Shown piece by piece: positions 8,256 through 17,600 of a DNA stretch of 55,700 nt (position 1 is the stretch's first letter; every line of letters starts with the position of its first letter). A program made the translations under genes and the position numbers. The notes under the pieces were generated by a model. It did no database searches and was not told the DNA's origin. It saw only the letters and a list, made by a program, of their open reading frames with translations. Source of the stretch: an uncultured Bacteroidales bacterium (GTDB taxonomy: Bacteria > Bacteroidota > Bacteroidia > Bacteroidales > Bacteroidaceae). Location of the stretch: positions 1-55,700 of the forward strand of contig CADCBO010000025.1 in the NCBI GenBank assembly GCA_902799685.1. The letters run 5' to 3'.

Positions 8256-9311
8256 TCAAACTAAAAGGTTTTCGGGTTTCTCCGGAGCACGCAGTATCTT
8301 GCCCGATGCGGAGTTGTATTTCTGTTTGGGATCATAAGGAATGCCTATCTTGTCAAGCAGGCGCTCGCACTGAACCTGATGTATCTGGAGGCCCAGAACC
8401 CACGGGTCATATCCAAGCAGCAGACCTGCCATCTCCTCATACGTGAGCACCGGAATGCCGTAGCCCTCACGGTCATATGTCTTGTGCTCCATCTCGGCAA
8501 TGGTATATTGCCAACGGTCCAGGAACATACTACAACCAGGACAATTGGACACAATGAAATCAGGCTCGTACGGCTCCATTGACTCCAGTTTCTTCTTGGT
8601 GTTGGAAACTGAGTAGCCACGGTTCTCCTGAACCAGATACTGGCGGAATCCGAATCCGCAGCAGTGACGACGCTCGGGATAATCCACCACATGGCCGCCC
8701 CATGCCTCTATCATACCGGCCAGCACATACGGGAACTCCGCCTTGCCCACGCCCTTGTCAGGGAACAGCTTGGCATAATGGCATCCTATATGCTCCACCA
8801 CATTCAGCGGTTTACCGGTAAAACGGTTCACCAGGCGGTATTTCATCTTCTCGGCCAGTTCAAAGCGGTACTTGAAAATCAGGTCCGACGGATGAGCCAC
8901 GTTCTTGGGCATTTCAAATTCCCGTTTGCAGGCCTTGTACAGATTCTCACGGGTCTGCTCCAGCAGTTCCGGATGCTCCTGCCACATGTGTATCATTTCG
9001 GTGAACACGCCGAATGATGTAATACATGACGGAACCAGATTTTCATATCCGCGCTCGGTCATAAGTGAGAATATGCGAGCTACAACTGTCATAGTGGTCT
9101 CAAGCGGAACCACATCGGTATGATAACCTATTCCGGTGCACGTATGCAGACGGAAATCATCAAAGATATCCTTACCTAGCTCATCCTTCATTATCTTAAG
9201 GAAAGCTGTCTCTGAACCCGGAAAGAAGGTCTGGCGTATGCAGCTGCGCTCGTAATAGTAGCGGTCATCTGCTATTGTCTTCTGATATTCGTTCCAATAA
9301 CGGTTTGCCAT
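8256..9311 (-). CDS. HdrB-like CCG-domain subunit
   Basis: A 351-residue subunit of the heterodisulfide reductase B type. The second CCG domain is complete: a Cys in HIGCHYAK, then HCCGFGF, then NCPGC, the ligands of the noncubane [4Fe-4S] cluster in HdrB. The first CCG domain is degenerate, with single cysteines in place of CCG (HTCTGIG) and CxxC (PSCITSF), so probably one catalytic cluster remains. The start taken is ATG at 9311; an in-frame TTG at 9317 is less likely. It sits between the HdrDE-like and HdrA-like genes. The natural substrate, a disulfide or another thiol compound, is unknown. Confidence 0.8.
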   Translation of the reverse strand: MANRYWNEYQKTIADDRYYYERSCIRQTFFPGSETAFLKIMKDELGKDIFDDFRLHTCTGIGYHTDVVPLETTMTVVARIFSLMTERGYENLVPSCITSFGVFTEMIHMWQEHPELLEQTRENLYKACKREFEMPKNVAHPSDLIFKYRFELAEKMKYRLVNRFTGKPLNVVEHIGCHYAKLFPDKGVGKAEFPYVLAGMIEAWGGHVVDYPERRHCCGFGFRQYLVQENRGYSVSNTKKKLESMEPYEPDFIVSNCPGCSMFLDRWQYTIAEMEHKTYDREGYGIPVLTYEEMAGLLLGYDPWVLGLQIHQVQCERLLDKIGIPYDPKQKYNSASGKILRAPEKPENLLV

Positions 9312-9318
9312 AATCAAT

Positions 9319-11274
9319 TCAGTTTATAAGATTCTCTGCCACCACCTCGGCAATATCTCTTACAGGATAGTCATTAGTGGCGTGCTGGAACGCTTTCTTG
9401 CACATGGGGCATGCCGTCACTATTGCATCTACCGGCTTGCTGGTCAGGTTCTCCAGCGACGCGTTCCTTATAGCAGTCTGCTCCTCTATGCCAAGCTTTG
9501 TATTACCCAGATTGAATCCGCAGCACACACTCTTCTCGCGCTGGAAACGGGTCTTCTGCAGGTTGGTCACAGCATTCAACACCTCGCGGGGTTCTTCATA
9601 TATTCCGCAGCCACGCCCCAGCTCACAGGGATCATGATATGAAACCTTGCGGTCATCATGACGCACCTTTATCCTACCCTGCTTTATCAGCATATCAATG
9701 TACTCTGTATGGTGTATGACAGGAATATTCAGATTATACTCTTTAGTGAATGACTGGTAGCATATAGGACACGATGTCACAAGCATAGTGGAACCTGACT
9801 TAAGAATCATGTCAGTGTTCTTCTGACGCAGTTCTGCCGCCTGGTTCAGGAATCCCTGCTGTTGCAGCGGACGTCCGCAGCAGATGGTGCTCTGCCTGTC
9901 CATATACCAGTACTTCTGGTCGGCAGCATTGAAAATCTTTTCCATAGACTCCGTGATACCCGGAGTAAGATGTGACATACAGCCTCCAAAGTATGCCACA
10001 CGTCCTATTGCATTGAACGGAGCCTGTTTTTTTGCCAGATACTTGTAATTACCCGTGGTATCCAGTTTACCCTTGTCACGAGTCATACGGCGCAGAGCAC
10101 TCAGGTCAATTCCGACAGGACAGTCAACAGTGCATCGGTCACACATCAGGCAGTTGTCGGCAATCATCTTTAGGCGGCTGCCACGCTCCTGGTTACGCAA
10201 GCTGCGTATCAGATATACAGACTGTATCTCATGATTCTCCAGCACTTTGTCCATCGGGCAGCCCGATATACAGACACCGCAACGGGAGCAGGCGTTCAGT
10301 TCAAAATATGTGTATCCGGTTTTCCTGGGGCCTTCAGTCACACCAATCTTACGGAACCAGATGAGGAGCAGTTCCGTAAAGATATGCATGTAACGGGTAA
10401 ACGGCATGGTCACAAAGAACACGCCCAGCATAAGCGAGTAGAACATCCAGAGTGATGTCTCCATACCGCGTACAATCATGGGATCAAACAGATTACCAAC
10501 CGCCTGCGTAAAGAAACCTCCGTTGCCGTACAGACAGGCAGTAACCGATTCGGCAAGCAGACGCAACGGGAATATCATCCACAATGAGAACTTGCAGAAC
10601 CTGTCAACCAGAGTATGCTTGGTAGTACGGCGCATTCCCAGTATCTTGGACCAGAATATCTTGATCATGGCCATGGTCAGCCCCAGGAACACATACAGCA
10701 GCAACGCATCCATCATGTCGGCGTACCCCTTGTGCTTACGGAACGATGCCGGAGCCTTATGTACAAAATAACGATAGAAAATACCTACATAGAAAGGACG
10801 ATCATAGTCTATTCTGGCTATTCCTTCCTCTGTCTCTACCCTGTAACGGCGTTGGTTAAGATATTCGGGGTTCTTGTCCTCTCCGGTTGTGCGGAAATGC
10901 CATCCGTTCTGCTGCTGCAGCTCACGCAGATACTCTATAGACTGCTCATGCTGCATCGTGTAGAACGCGTCACGGCTCTCAATGGCACCAACTACAATAA
11001 GCAGGAACCAACCCAGGGCAAATGCCTGATGCATAATACCCAACAGGATATTCTTCTTGAAGATACGCACATGGAGCAATCCCTCACGAATCATCTCCCA
11101 TACCGCGGGAATAATCTTCCATGAGTACCAGTTGTGTCTTATCACCTCACGCTGCTCATCGCTGAAACGCCTTATCCATTTGATATATTTGAATATAATG
11201 ATGGTGAACAGCAGCACTGTCCCTATCAGGAACGGGATGACAAAGTCATTGTACGGATAAGCATGTATCTTCAT
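9319..11274 (-). CDS. membrane-bound HdrDE/DsrMK-like iron-sulfur fusion subunit
   Basis: A 651-residue fusion. Residues 1-300 hold about five membrane segments of the HdrE/NarI-gamma type, the likely site of quinone exchange. These are followed by two [4Fe-4S] motifs (CSRCGVCISGCP; CLMCDRCTVDCP) and two complete CCG domains (GGCMSH, CCGRP, SCPICY; DPCELG, CCGFN, ACPMC), as in HdrD and DsrK. It anchors the complex in the cytoplasmic membrane and could link menaquinone to a thiol/disulfide couple. It overlaps the upstream HdrC-like gene by 4 bases. The donor and acceptor are not deducible from sequence. Confidence 0.8.
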   Translation of the reverse strand: MKIHAYPYNDFVIPFLIGTVLLFTIIIFKYIKWIRRFSDEQREVIRHNWYSWKIIPAVWEMIREGLLHVRIFKKNILLGIMHQAFALGWFLLIVVGAIESRDAFYTMQHEQSIEYLRELQQQNGWHFRTTGEDKNPEYLNQRRYRVETEEGIARIDYDRPFYVGIFYRYFVHKAPASFRKHKGYADMMDALLLYVFLGLTMAMIKIFWSKILGMRRTTKHTLVDRFCKFSLWMIFPLRLLAESVTACLYGNGGFFTQAVGNLFDPMIVRGMETSLWMFYSLMLGVFFVTMPFTRYMHIFTELLLIWFRKIGVTEGPRKTGYTYFELNACSRCGVCISGCPMDKVLENHEIQSVYLIRSLRNQERGSRLKMIADNCLMCDRCTVDCPVGIDLSALRRMTRDKGKLDTTGNYKYLAKKQAPFNAIGRVAYFGGCMSHLTPGITESMEKIFNAADQKYWYMDRQSTICCGRPLQQQGFLNQAAELRQKNTDMILKSGSTMLVTSCPICYQSFTKEYNLNIPVIHHTEYIDMLIKQGRIKVRHDDRKVSYHDPCELGRGCGIYEEPREVLNAVTNLQKTRFQREKSVCCGFNLGNTKLGIEEQTAIRNASLENLTSKPVDAIVTACPMCKKAFQHATNDYPVRDIAEVVAENLIN

Positions 11275-11618
11275 CTTCTTCCCGTTTTTTCAGGTTCATC
11301 AAGTATCTGGCGCATACTGATAATCAGTGAGCGCAGGTTCACTCCACGCGGGCAAACCAATGTGCATTTGCCGCAAAGCATGCATTTGCGCAGTTCATCG
11401 GCCAGACCGTCATACTCACCTCTGCGGAATGAGGTGTGTACGCGGCGTATGCTGAAATCGGTAAACTGGCGGGCCGAGCAAGTGGCGCTGCAGTTACCGC
11501 ACTGAAAGCAACGCTTGAATGAAGGTTCAAGGTCCAACAGACGGTTGTATTTATCAAGCGAGACCTTATCCATATTCTCCTGCCTGGTCTGCTTTAAGGC
11601 GAATCCGAACTCAATCAT
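11271..11618 (-). CDS. HdrC-like [4Fe-4S] ferredoxin subunit
   Basis: A small 115-residue iron-sulfur protein with two CxxCxxCxxxC motifs: C37, C40, C43, C47 and C79, C82, C85, C89, the second followed by PRG. This is the HdrC pattern. It overlaps both neighbours by a few bases, showing tight translational coupling. It should relay electrons between the HdrA-like flavoprotein and the CCG subunits. Confidence 0.8.
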   Translation of the reverse strand: MIEFGFALKQTRQENMDKVSLDKYNRLLDLEPSFKRCFQCGNCSATCSARQFTDFSIRRVHTSFRRGEYDGLADELRKCMLCGKCTLVCPRGVNLRSLIISMRQILDEPEKTGRR

Positions 11619-12228
11619 CCTGCTTTCCGTTTAATATGGCATCATGGAAATCCATTCCGCCTGTAACCTTGAAAATGTTGCGCAGGTCCTCCATCGTCTC
11701 AGGGCAAATCTCACGCAGCGCACCGGCACCCTGACCGTGATAGTTGGCACCCAGTTTGGGAGCCACCTCCTTTATGTTCTTGATGTACCACTCCCATGCG
11801 GGGCCCTGTTCCGGATGCATATGGGGAGGCACCTTATCCGGGTGTACACAGTAACCTATCTCAAGTATGTTATTGCCGATGACATTCATCAGAGTTGTCT
11901 GCTGGCGTCCCATACGGCTCTCCTTGTAGTAACCCATCTCCTGAGATACCTTGCGCAGAATGTTGATTACAGCACCGGGGACATTGCCACGCGGACAACG
12001 CGGCTTGCATGACATACACTGTCCGCAGTACCAGATTGTATCTTCACGCAGCAGTTTCTCTACCTGTTCCTCATCACCGCGCTGCACTGTGTCGCATATA
12101 CGGCGGGGGTCATAGTCATAAAACTCTGCAGCCGGGCATATAGCGGTACAGATACCGCAGTTCATACAGGCCTTGAGCGAGTCCTCATAGCGGACATCTG
12201 ACCTTATTAAATCTATGAGATTTCCCAT
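11611..12228 (-). CDS. HdrC-like [4Fe-4S] subunit, first gene of operon
   Basis: A 205-residue protein with an N-terminal ferredoxin module: C21, C24, C27, C31 (CMNCGICTAICP) and C68, C71, C74, C78 (CGQCMSCKPRCP). A C-terminal extension of about 110 residues lacks further cysteine clusters. It is a second HdrC paralogue in the same operon, longer than the first and leading the transcript. An operon with two HdrC-type proteins and one membrane HdrDE resembles Qmo or Hdr-like complexes of anaerobes rather than the methanogen set. Confidence 0.78.
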   Translation of the reverse strand: MGNLIDLIRSDVRYEDSLKACMNCGICTAICPAAEFYDYDPRRICDTVQRGDEEQVEKLLREDTIWYCGQCMSCKPRCPRGNVPGAVINILRKVSQEMGYYKESRMGRQQTTLMNVIGNNILEIGYCVHPDKVPPHMHPEQGPAWEWYIKNIKEVAPKLGANYHGQGAGALREICPETMEDLRNIFKVTGGMDFHDAILNGKQDD

Positions 12229-12248
12229 AAACTGTTGATTGTTGTTTT

Positions 12249-12256
12249 CAAAGTTA
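12249..12256 (-). promoter_or_regulatory. -7 element TAACTTTG for the Hdr operon
   Basis: On the minus strand the sequence reads TAACTTTG, an exact consensus match, about 20 bases before the start codon at 12228. T-rich sequence (TTTTGTTTTG) lies upstream where a -33 element could sit. Confidence 0.65.
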
Positions 12257-12338
12257 GGCTATTAGACAAAACAAAAATGACCTATTTTCAACTAATTGAC
12301 AAATTGTTACAAATCAGTTCACTTTATTTTACGTCTCC

Positions 12339-13418
12339 TTACCTGTCAAACTTCTTGCGGTTCATCTTCATGGCGCGGAACAGCAGTTTAGAGAGAGGTT
12401 TCTCACGGTTACGGTAAAGCAGATTGATGTACCAGCCCAGTTTCTTGGCCACCGATATGCGGTAAGTCTCCACAAACTCTATCAGCGTTCCGTCATTATC
12501 CTCTATATATGTAAAACGGCCCGATGCGTCACCCATTGCGAACTGCTTGCCGTCCGGGCAGCTGTCAACAGTGAACGGATATCCATGGTCTGCACACCAT
12601 TTGCCCAACTCATCCATGCCGGTCACGTCAAAGCATATCTGTATGAATCCGGGGTCGCCCCAATAGCGCCCTTCAAAGATCTTGCGGGGCTCACGGTCAC
12701 GGGCTTGTACCAGCTCTATGTATCCTGTGGGAAATATGGGAGCAAAAGCGCCTTTATTAGGCTTGGGACACTTGAGCAAAGTACGGCGGAACTCGCCGTC
12801 ACCGCCTGCCAATGGCTTAAGGTCATCAAAATGGCCGTATTCGTTGTAGATAACCTGATTGTACCCCAGAATATCGGAATAAACGGTACGGGCCTTGTCC
12901 ATATCGGTCACACCTATCATACAGCCCAGCATACCACCAAATTCCTTACCTTCATCCAGCAGCAGGTAATCATCCTGCACGGCCTGGAACCAGTTGCCCT
13001 CGGGATCGGTTATATAGAATGTGGTATTTCCGTCAGGAGCAGTTACTATGGGGCTTACCTTATCCCAACGTTCCGATGCATACTTGTGCGCACTCTCCAC
13101 ATTGCGGCATTTAACCTTGGCACAGAATATGCCCAGGTCACCCACCTGGATCTGGAAACCCACCGGCTTGGGCTTACGCTCCGAATACTGCCATATCTCG
13201 AATCCGCCACCACCTTGCAGGCTTACGGCTATCGCGGCATGACGCTTGCGCGGATGGCCGCCCGTATATGGAAGCATACGCTCTGCCACAGTGTCATCCT
13301 CAAGAACGCGTATGTCAACGCCAAACATCTTGATGAACCATTTCCATGAATCATATACTGATGTGGTGCCTACTCCTATCTGCTGAATACCGGTTATAAA
13401 GAAACTGTCTTTATCCAT
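12339..13418 (-). CDS. VOC (glyoxalase/bleomycin-resistance fold) protein, HPPD-like
   Basis: A 359-residue protein of two vicinal-oxygen-chelate modules, at roughly residues 8-135 and 165-310, with a basic C-terminal tail (about 315-359). The overall plan resembles 4-hydroxyphenylpyruvate dioxygenase and related enzymes, and the second module has the NDGTLIEFVE-type metal-ligand end. Oxygen-dependent catalysis would be surprising in an anaerobe, so an isomerase- or lyase-like VOC reaction is as likely. It has its own promoter and ends about 110 bases before the Hdr operon start. No substrate is assigned. Confidence 0.65.
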   Translation of the reverse strand: MDKDSFFITGIQQIGVGTTSVYDSWKWFIKMFGVDIRVLEDDTVAERMLPYTGGHPRKRHAAIAVSLQGGGGFEIWQYSERKPKPVGFQIQVGDLGIFCAKVKCRNVESAHKYASERWDKVSPIVTAPDGNTTFYITDPEGNWFQAVQDDYLLLDEGKEFGGMLGCMIGVTDMDKARTVYSDILGYNQVIYNEYGHFDDLKPLAGGDGEFRRTLLKCPKPNKGAFAPIFPTGYIELVQARDREPRKIFEGRYWGDPGFIQICFDVTGMDELGKWCADHGYPFTVDSCPDGKQFAMGDASGRFTYIEDNDGTLIEFVETYRISVAKKLGWYINLLYRNREKPLSKLLFRAMKMNRKKFDR

Positions 13419-13444
13419 AAACTTGGGTTTTGTCTATTAAATTG

Positions 13445-13452
13445 CAATATTA
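13445..13452 (-). promoter_or_regulatory. candidate -7 element for VOC gene
   Basis: TAATATTG on the minus strand differs from TAnnTTTG at one base and lies about 26 bases before the ATG at 13418. Confidence 0.4.
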
Positions 13453-13548
13453 GTCAATTTCAACGGCATGTGCAATCCGTAAAGGCCCAAAAAGCCTCCC
13501 CGCAACAAAAAAACACAATAACAATTCAGCATATTCCGCAAATATGAT

Positions 13549-13556
13549 TATTTTCG
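13549..13556 (+). promoter_or_regulatory. candidate -7 element for tatAC
   Basis: TATTTTCG is a common variant of the Bacteroidota -7 element and lies 33 bases before the tatA ATG. Confidence 0.5.
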
Positions 13557-13589
13557 CAAATTATAACTACACTATAAAGACCATACGCA

Positions 13590-13817
13590 ATGAAACTTAT
13601 TCCCCTTTTTGGTTTAGGAACTCCTGAAATAATAGGTATTGTTTTAGTCATTCTGCTCCTGTTCGGAGCCAAGCGCATACCGGACCTCATGAAAAGCATG
13701 GGTAAGGGCGTAAAGAGTTTCAAGGAGGGCATGAAGGAGGTTGAGAAAGAGATCAACACTCCCGATGAGCCTGCCGCCAAAGAGTCATCAAAGGAAACTG
13801 AAACAGGATCCAGATAA
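13590..13817 (+). CDS. tatA: Sec-independent protein translocase TatA
   Basis: A 75-residue protein with one N-terminal membrane helix (IIGIVLVILLLFGAKRIPDL), the FGAKRIPDL hinge typical of TatA/E, an amphipathic helix and a charged tail rich in Glu, Lys and Ser. It oligomerises to make the passage for folded proteins in the twin-arginine pathway. The tatC gene follows 15 bases later; no tatB is present, as usual in the phylum. Confidence 0.93.
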   Translation: MKLIPLFGLGTPEIIGIVLVILLLFGAKRIPDLMKSMGKGVKSFKEGMKEVEKEINTPDEPAAKESSKETETGSR

Positions 13818-13832
13818 CACCATTGACAGGTA

Positions 13833-14624
13833 GTGGCTGCTCCTGACGATAAGCCCATGACATTCTGGGACCATCTGGAAGCTCTCAGGAGTGTCATTCT
13901 GCGCATACTTGCCGTTGCATTGGCAGGGTTCATCATTGCATTCTGCCTTAAGGAGCCTCTGTTCAAGCTAATCCTTGCACCAAGCAGCCCCGATTTCATA
14001 CTATACCGCTGGATAACCGCCGTAGCCGGATCAATGGGCATAGATGCAACAGCCCTGCAGGATTTCAGCGTTGACCTGTTCAGCACCACCCTTACCGCCC
14101 AGTTCATGATACACATGAAAATGGCCTTCTACGTAAGCGTGGTGGTTATAATGCCCTACATACTCTATCTGCTTTTCGGATTTGTGAGTCCTGCACTTCA
14201 TGCTGACGAACGCCGCAGCTCCACAAAAGTCATAGTATGGTCATACATTCTTTTCATGGCGGGCATAATTCTTGATTATCTGATAATCTTCCCTCTGGCA
14301 TTCCGTTTCCTGGGAACATATCAGGTAAGTGCCAGCATACCGAATGTGATTACTCTTGAATCCTACACAGACCTGCTTATAACCCTGACACTGCTTATGG
14401 GAATACTTTTTGAGTTACCCATACTGGCATGGTTCCTGGGCAAACTGGGCCTGATAGATTCAACCTTCATGAAACGTTACCGCCGCCATGCAATAGTGGT
14501 AATTCTGATCATAGCGGCGGTTATTACCCCCACAACCGATGTCTTCACGCTGACTATCGTGACCCTGCCCATCTATCTGCTCTATGAGTTAAGCATAGCG
14601 ATAGTGCGCAAACCTGAGAAATAG
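13833..14624 (+). CDS. tatC: Sec-independent protein translocase TatC
   Basis: A polytopic membrane protein of 263 residues with about six hydrophobic helices, starting with the TatC hallmark MTFWDHLEALRS. It is the receptor for twin-arginine signal peptides in the cytoplasmic membrane. The start is a GTG at 13833, which gives VAAPDDKPMTFWDHLEAL; the ATG within PM at 13857 is an alternative. It is co-transcribed with tatA and ends at a terminator hairpin. Confidence 0.93.
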   Translation: MAAPDDKPMTFWDHLEALRSVILRILAVALAGFIIAFCLKEPLFKLILAPSSPDFILYRWITAVAGSMGIDATALQDFSVDLFSTTLTAQFMIHMKMAFYVSVVVIMPYILYLLFGFVSPALHADERRSSTKVIVWSYILFMAGIILDYLIIFPLAFRFLGTYQVSASIPNVITLESYTDLLITLTLLMGILFELPILAWFLGKLGLIDSTFMKRYRRHAIVVILIIAAVITPTTDVFTLTIVTLPIYLLYELSIAIVRKPEK

Positions 14625-14655
14625 AAAATGGCCTGCCGCTTGGCAAGCCATTTTC
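14624..14655. terminator. terminator hairpin between convergent genes
   Basis: GAAAATGGC (14624-14632) pairs with GCCATTTTC (14647-14655), and TGCC/GGCA extends the stem inward around a mismatch. It begins on the last base of the tatC stop codon and faces the convergent SusD-fusion gene. Confidence 0.65.
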
Positions 14656-14674
14656 ATTTATTACAGGGAGTGAA

Positions 14675-17600
14675 TCAATCCTGAGTAACCATTTTAAAAC
14701 TCTCTCCTTTACGGGATGAGACCTGTGCACCAGCCCGGTGTCCAACCTTTTCCCTGACAGCAGCACGACCAGGTGACCCTAGGCCATAAGGCACAAGTAA
14801 AACATCACCTACAGCCACATCAAAAAAACCAGCCATTTTGTCACCCTGCATCGCTATGAAACATAAGGGAATGTTATCTTCTGAATCAGAACCATATGCA
14901 ATGGCAGTACCGTTTAGTGAACAATGGAATGTTATTTCTTCAGTATCATTTGTGACCAAATAGATTTCGTATGATTCCTCACCCAAATTATATAAGCCCA
15001 TGTACTGTAGGTCATCAATTACAAGCTTGCCTGTCTTGTTATCAAACTTTCCCGTAATCACACTGCCGTCAAGCAGCAAATCTCTAATAATTAGCATAGA
15101 AGAGTCCCCCGCAACTATAGAACATGAAAGAGTATCCTTGCCACCCCAATAACTTTCATAGATAAAGTTATAACTTCCAACCATCATTTCTTTGGAGTAG
15201 AGATCATAATCTTCGACAGGCTCCGGAGCATCAGCCGCGGGATTGTTGTCTTCTTCCGAAATGAGAGGATTTGAATTAATCACAGACTCGGGAATTCTCC
15301 ACAAAAGGATGTCGCTTCCGGCAGGAATATTATACACATAATAACTATAATAACCTGCACCACGACGGTCAACATCCTTGCCAAGCCTCATTATGTCAAA
15401 CCATGAAAGGCCTTCGCCCCAAAGCTCAATCCTGCGCTGTCTCCAAATCTCATCCTGCAAAGCTGTGCCTGTTACATCTGGACATACGTATGCGGAATCC
15501 CTGTATACCCGGATGAAAGTCTCCAGGATAGACTTGGCTTCATCATTTGCACCACTCATGGCCTTACCTTCCGCCAGGATCAGATACATCTCCTCAATAC
15601 GCATCAAGGGGATATCATTGGCATTTATGTCCGTTCCAAGTACATTATTGTAAGGAGCGAACTTGACCTGTGTATATGGATTATAACCATATCTCCATAT
15701 ATAATCCAGTTCATCCTGTGTAAGATTAGGTGAGTAATATTGTTCATCAATCCACCAACCCTTACGGACATCGGTACTGTTTATTGAATTATAGAGAGAC
15801 ATGTTAATCTGACGACCGCCGTTATACAAGCAATAACCGTAATTGAATGAACCCATGTGAGACGGATAGTTCACAAGACCGGATTGAACCACATCATCCT
15901 CCTCATTTACTATGATTCCCCACATCCAGTCAGGCTCATCGGCTGTCCAGAAAGCAGGACGTGAAGCCTCTGCCTTGGTAGAAGGTCTTGCTCCTGATGC
16001 CTGTATAGCAGACTGGGCATCGTCAGCAGCAGCTCTCCATGCTCCCATTGTCAGGTTAACCCTTGCACGCAATCCATAAGCCACGGAAACATCAATGTAA
16101 CCCTTGTCCGGACGCGAAAGACCAAGTATCCGGGCCGAAGCCAATGAACCTATGGCATTATTAAGGTCATTCAGAATCTGCGAATAAACCTGGGCTACCG
16201 TTGCTCTTGGACAACCGTTGACAGCGGCTTCTTCAGCATTGAGCTCAGTAATGAGAGGAACACAGGGCTTGTTCTCGTTACCCACATAATTGAACTGGAA
16301 TAACTGTGCCAGATTCCAATAACTGAATGCCCTCAATGCAAGCATCTGTCCCAGAGCAAACATTTGGGCCGGATCATCAGAGTTGTAATCTATCTGTTTG
16401 ATGACGTTATTGCTGGCCGAAATCATGTTATACAGGTTATTCCACAATATCTTAGGCGCCACATACGTATAATCCCTGTCAGAGTAGTCAAGATCAGAGC
16501 CAGACCAGTTATACCCATTTTCCTGCTGAACCACGTCAAAACCGTTTGCATCAGTGAACATCATTACTGAAGGATAGCCAAAATCACTGTGTTTGTCTGT
16601 AGTAGCCATATAATCCTTCATTGAAGTCAGAGCGTCAGCTACCAGCATATCCACAGTCTTTTCAGTTACGACAACGTGACATTTTGTACTGAATGACCCT
16701 AATGTGGCAATGACATCACATTCTCCGACTGAAACGGTATGGTAATACCCATCCGATGCCAGGCCCAACACCTCATAACCCTCATCGTTGACGAATGTGA
16801 ACTTAGGCCGGATATTGAAACTGCTTGAATCACCCAGCACGTTGACAGTTAGCCAGCCAGTGGTTTCCACATAGGCAACAACAGTATCCGCAGTAAATTC
16901 AATGCCTTGCACCTTAAGCACGTTCTCCGGAACTGATGATGAATGGACAGGACGTATCAACTCACCAAAACATCTGGACTCCACTTCAATATAATGATAG
17001 CCTGACGTGAAGTCTAAGCCCATGGCACACCCATCGGTATAGTCTGACAATGTACTGGAATAGTAACTGGTCAATCCATCTGAAGAGCCGTTTGACGATT
17101 CATAACGGTAACCTCCAGCCGGAAGGAATATGCTGTTGCCGCTGGGTCCGGTCACACTGTAACCCTCAACGCCATTTATGGAAGTCCACTCCCAATCACA
17201 GTCATATGCAAGTTCCTCCAACTCTTCTCTGGTAGGCATACGCCATTCAGCACCCAACATGACACGGGCCACATCGTCCTGCATATCAAGTCTGTACTTG
17301 TAATCAACCGGACCGTATTCCTCAAAGAAATTGTATTTGGTGAAACCTGGATTAATTTCATGGTTATAGAACTTGTAATTGTCCCATGAATATTCGGACT
17401 TGATTTCTGCCTCACCCCATGCATAGTAGCGTCCGGACTCCTCGGGTTTCATGGCACCTATGTTGCAGGTTGCCCATTGAACGCTCAAGCCCAGGTCAAC
17501 ATAATCGTCAACAGGTACATAATCATTGACAATGACAGTGCATGTAGCGCTCACCCCTTTACAAGAAGCTTTAATCACAGCCCTTCCGGCAGAAACAGCT

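Noticed and set aside
12585-13349. 254-residue open frame on the plus strand
   Set aside because: It lies wholly opposite the VOC gene, which has recognisable domains, a promoter and normal codon use; the shadow frame has no motif.
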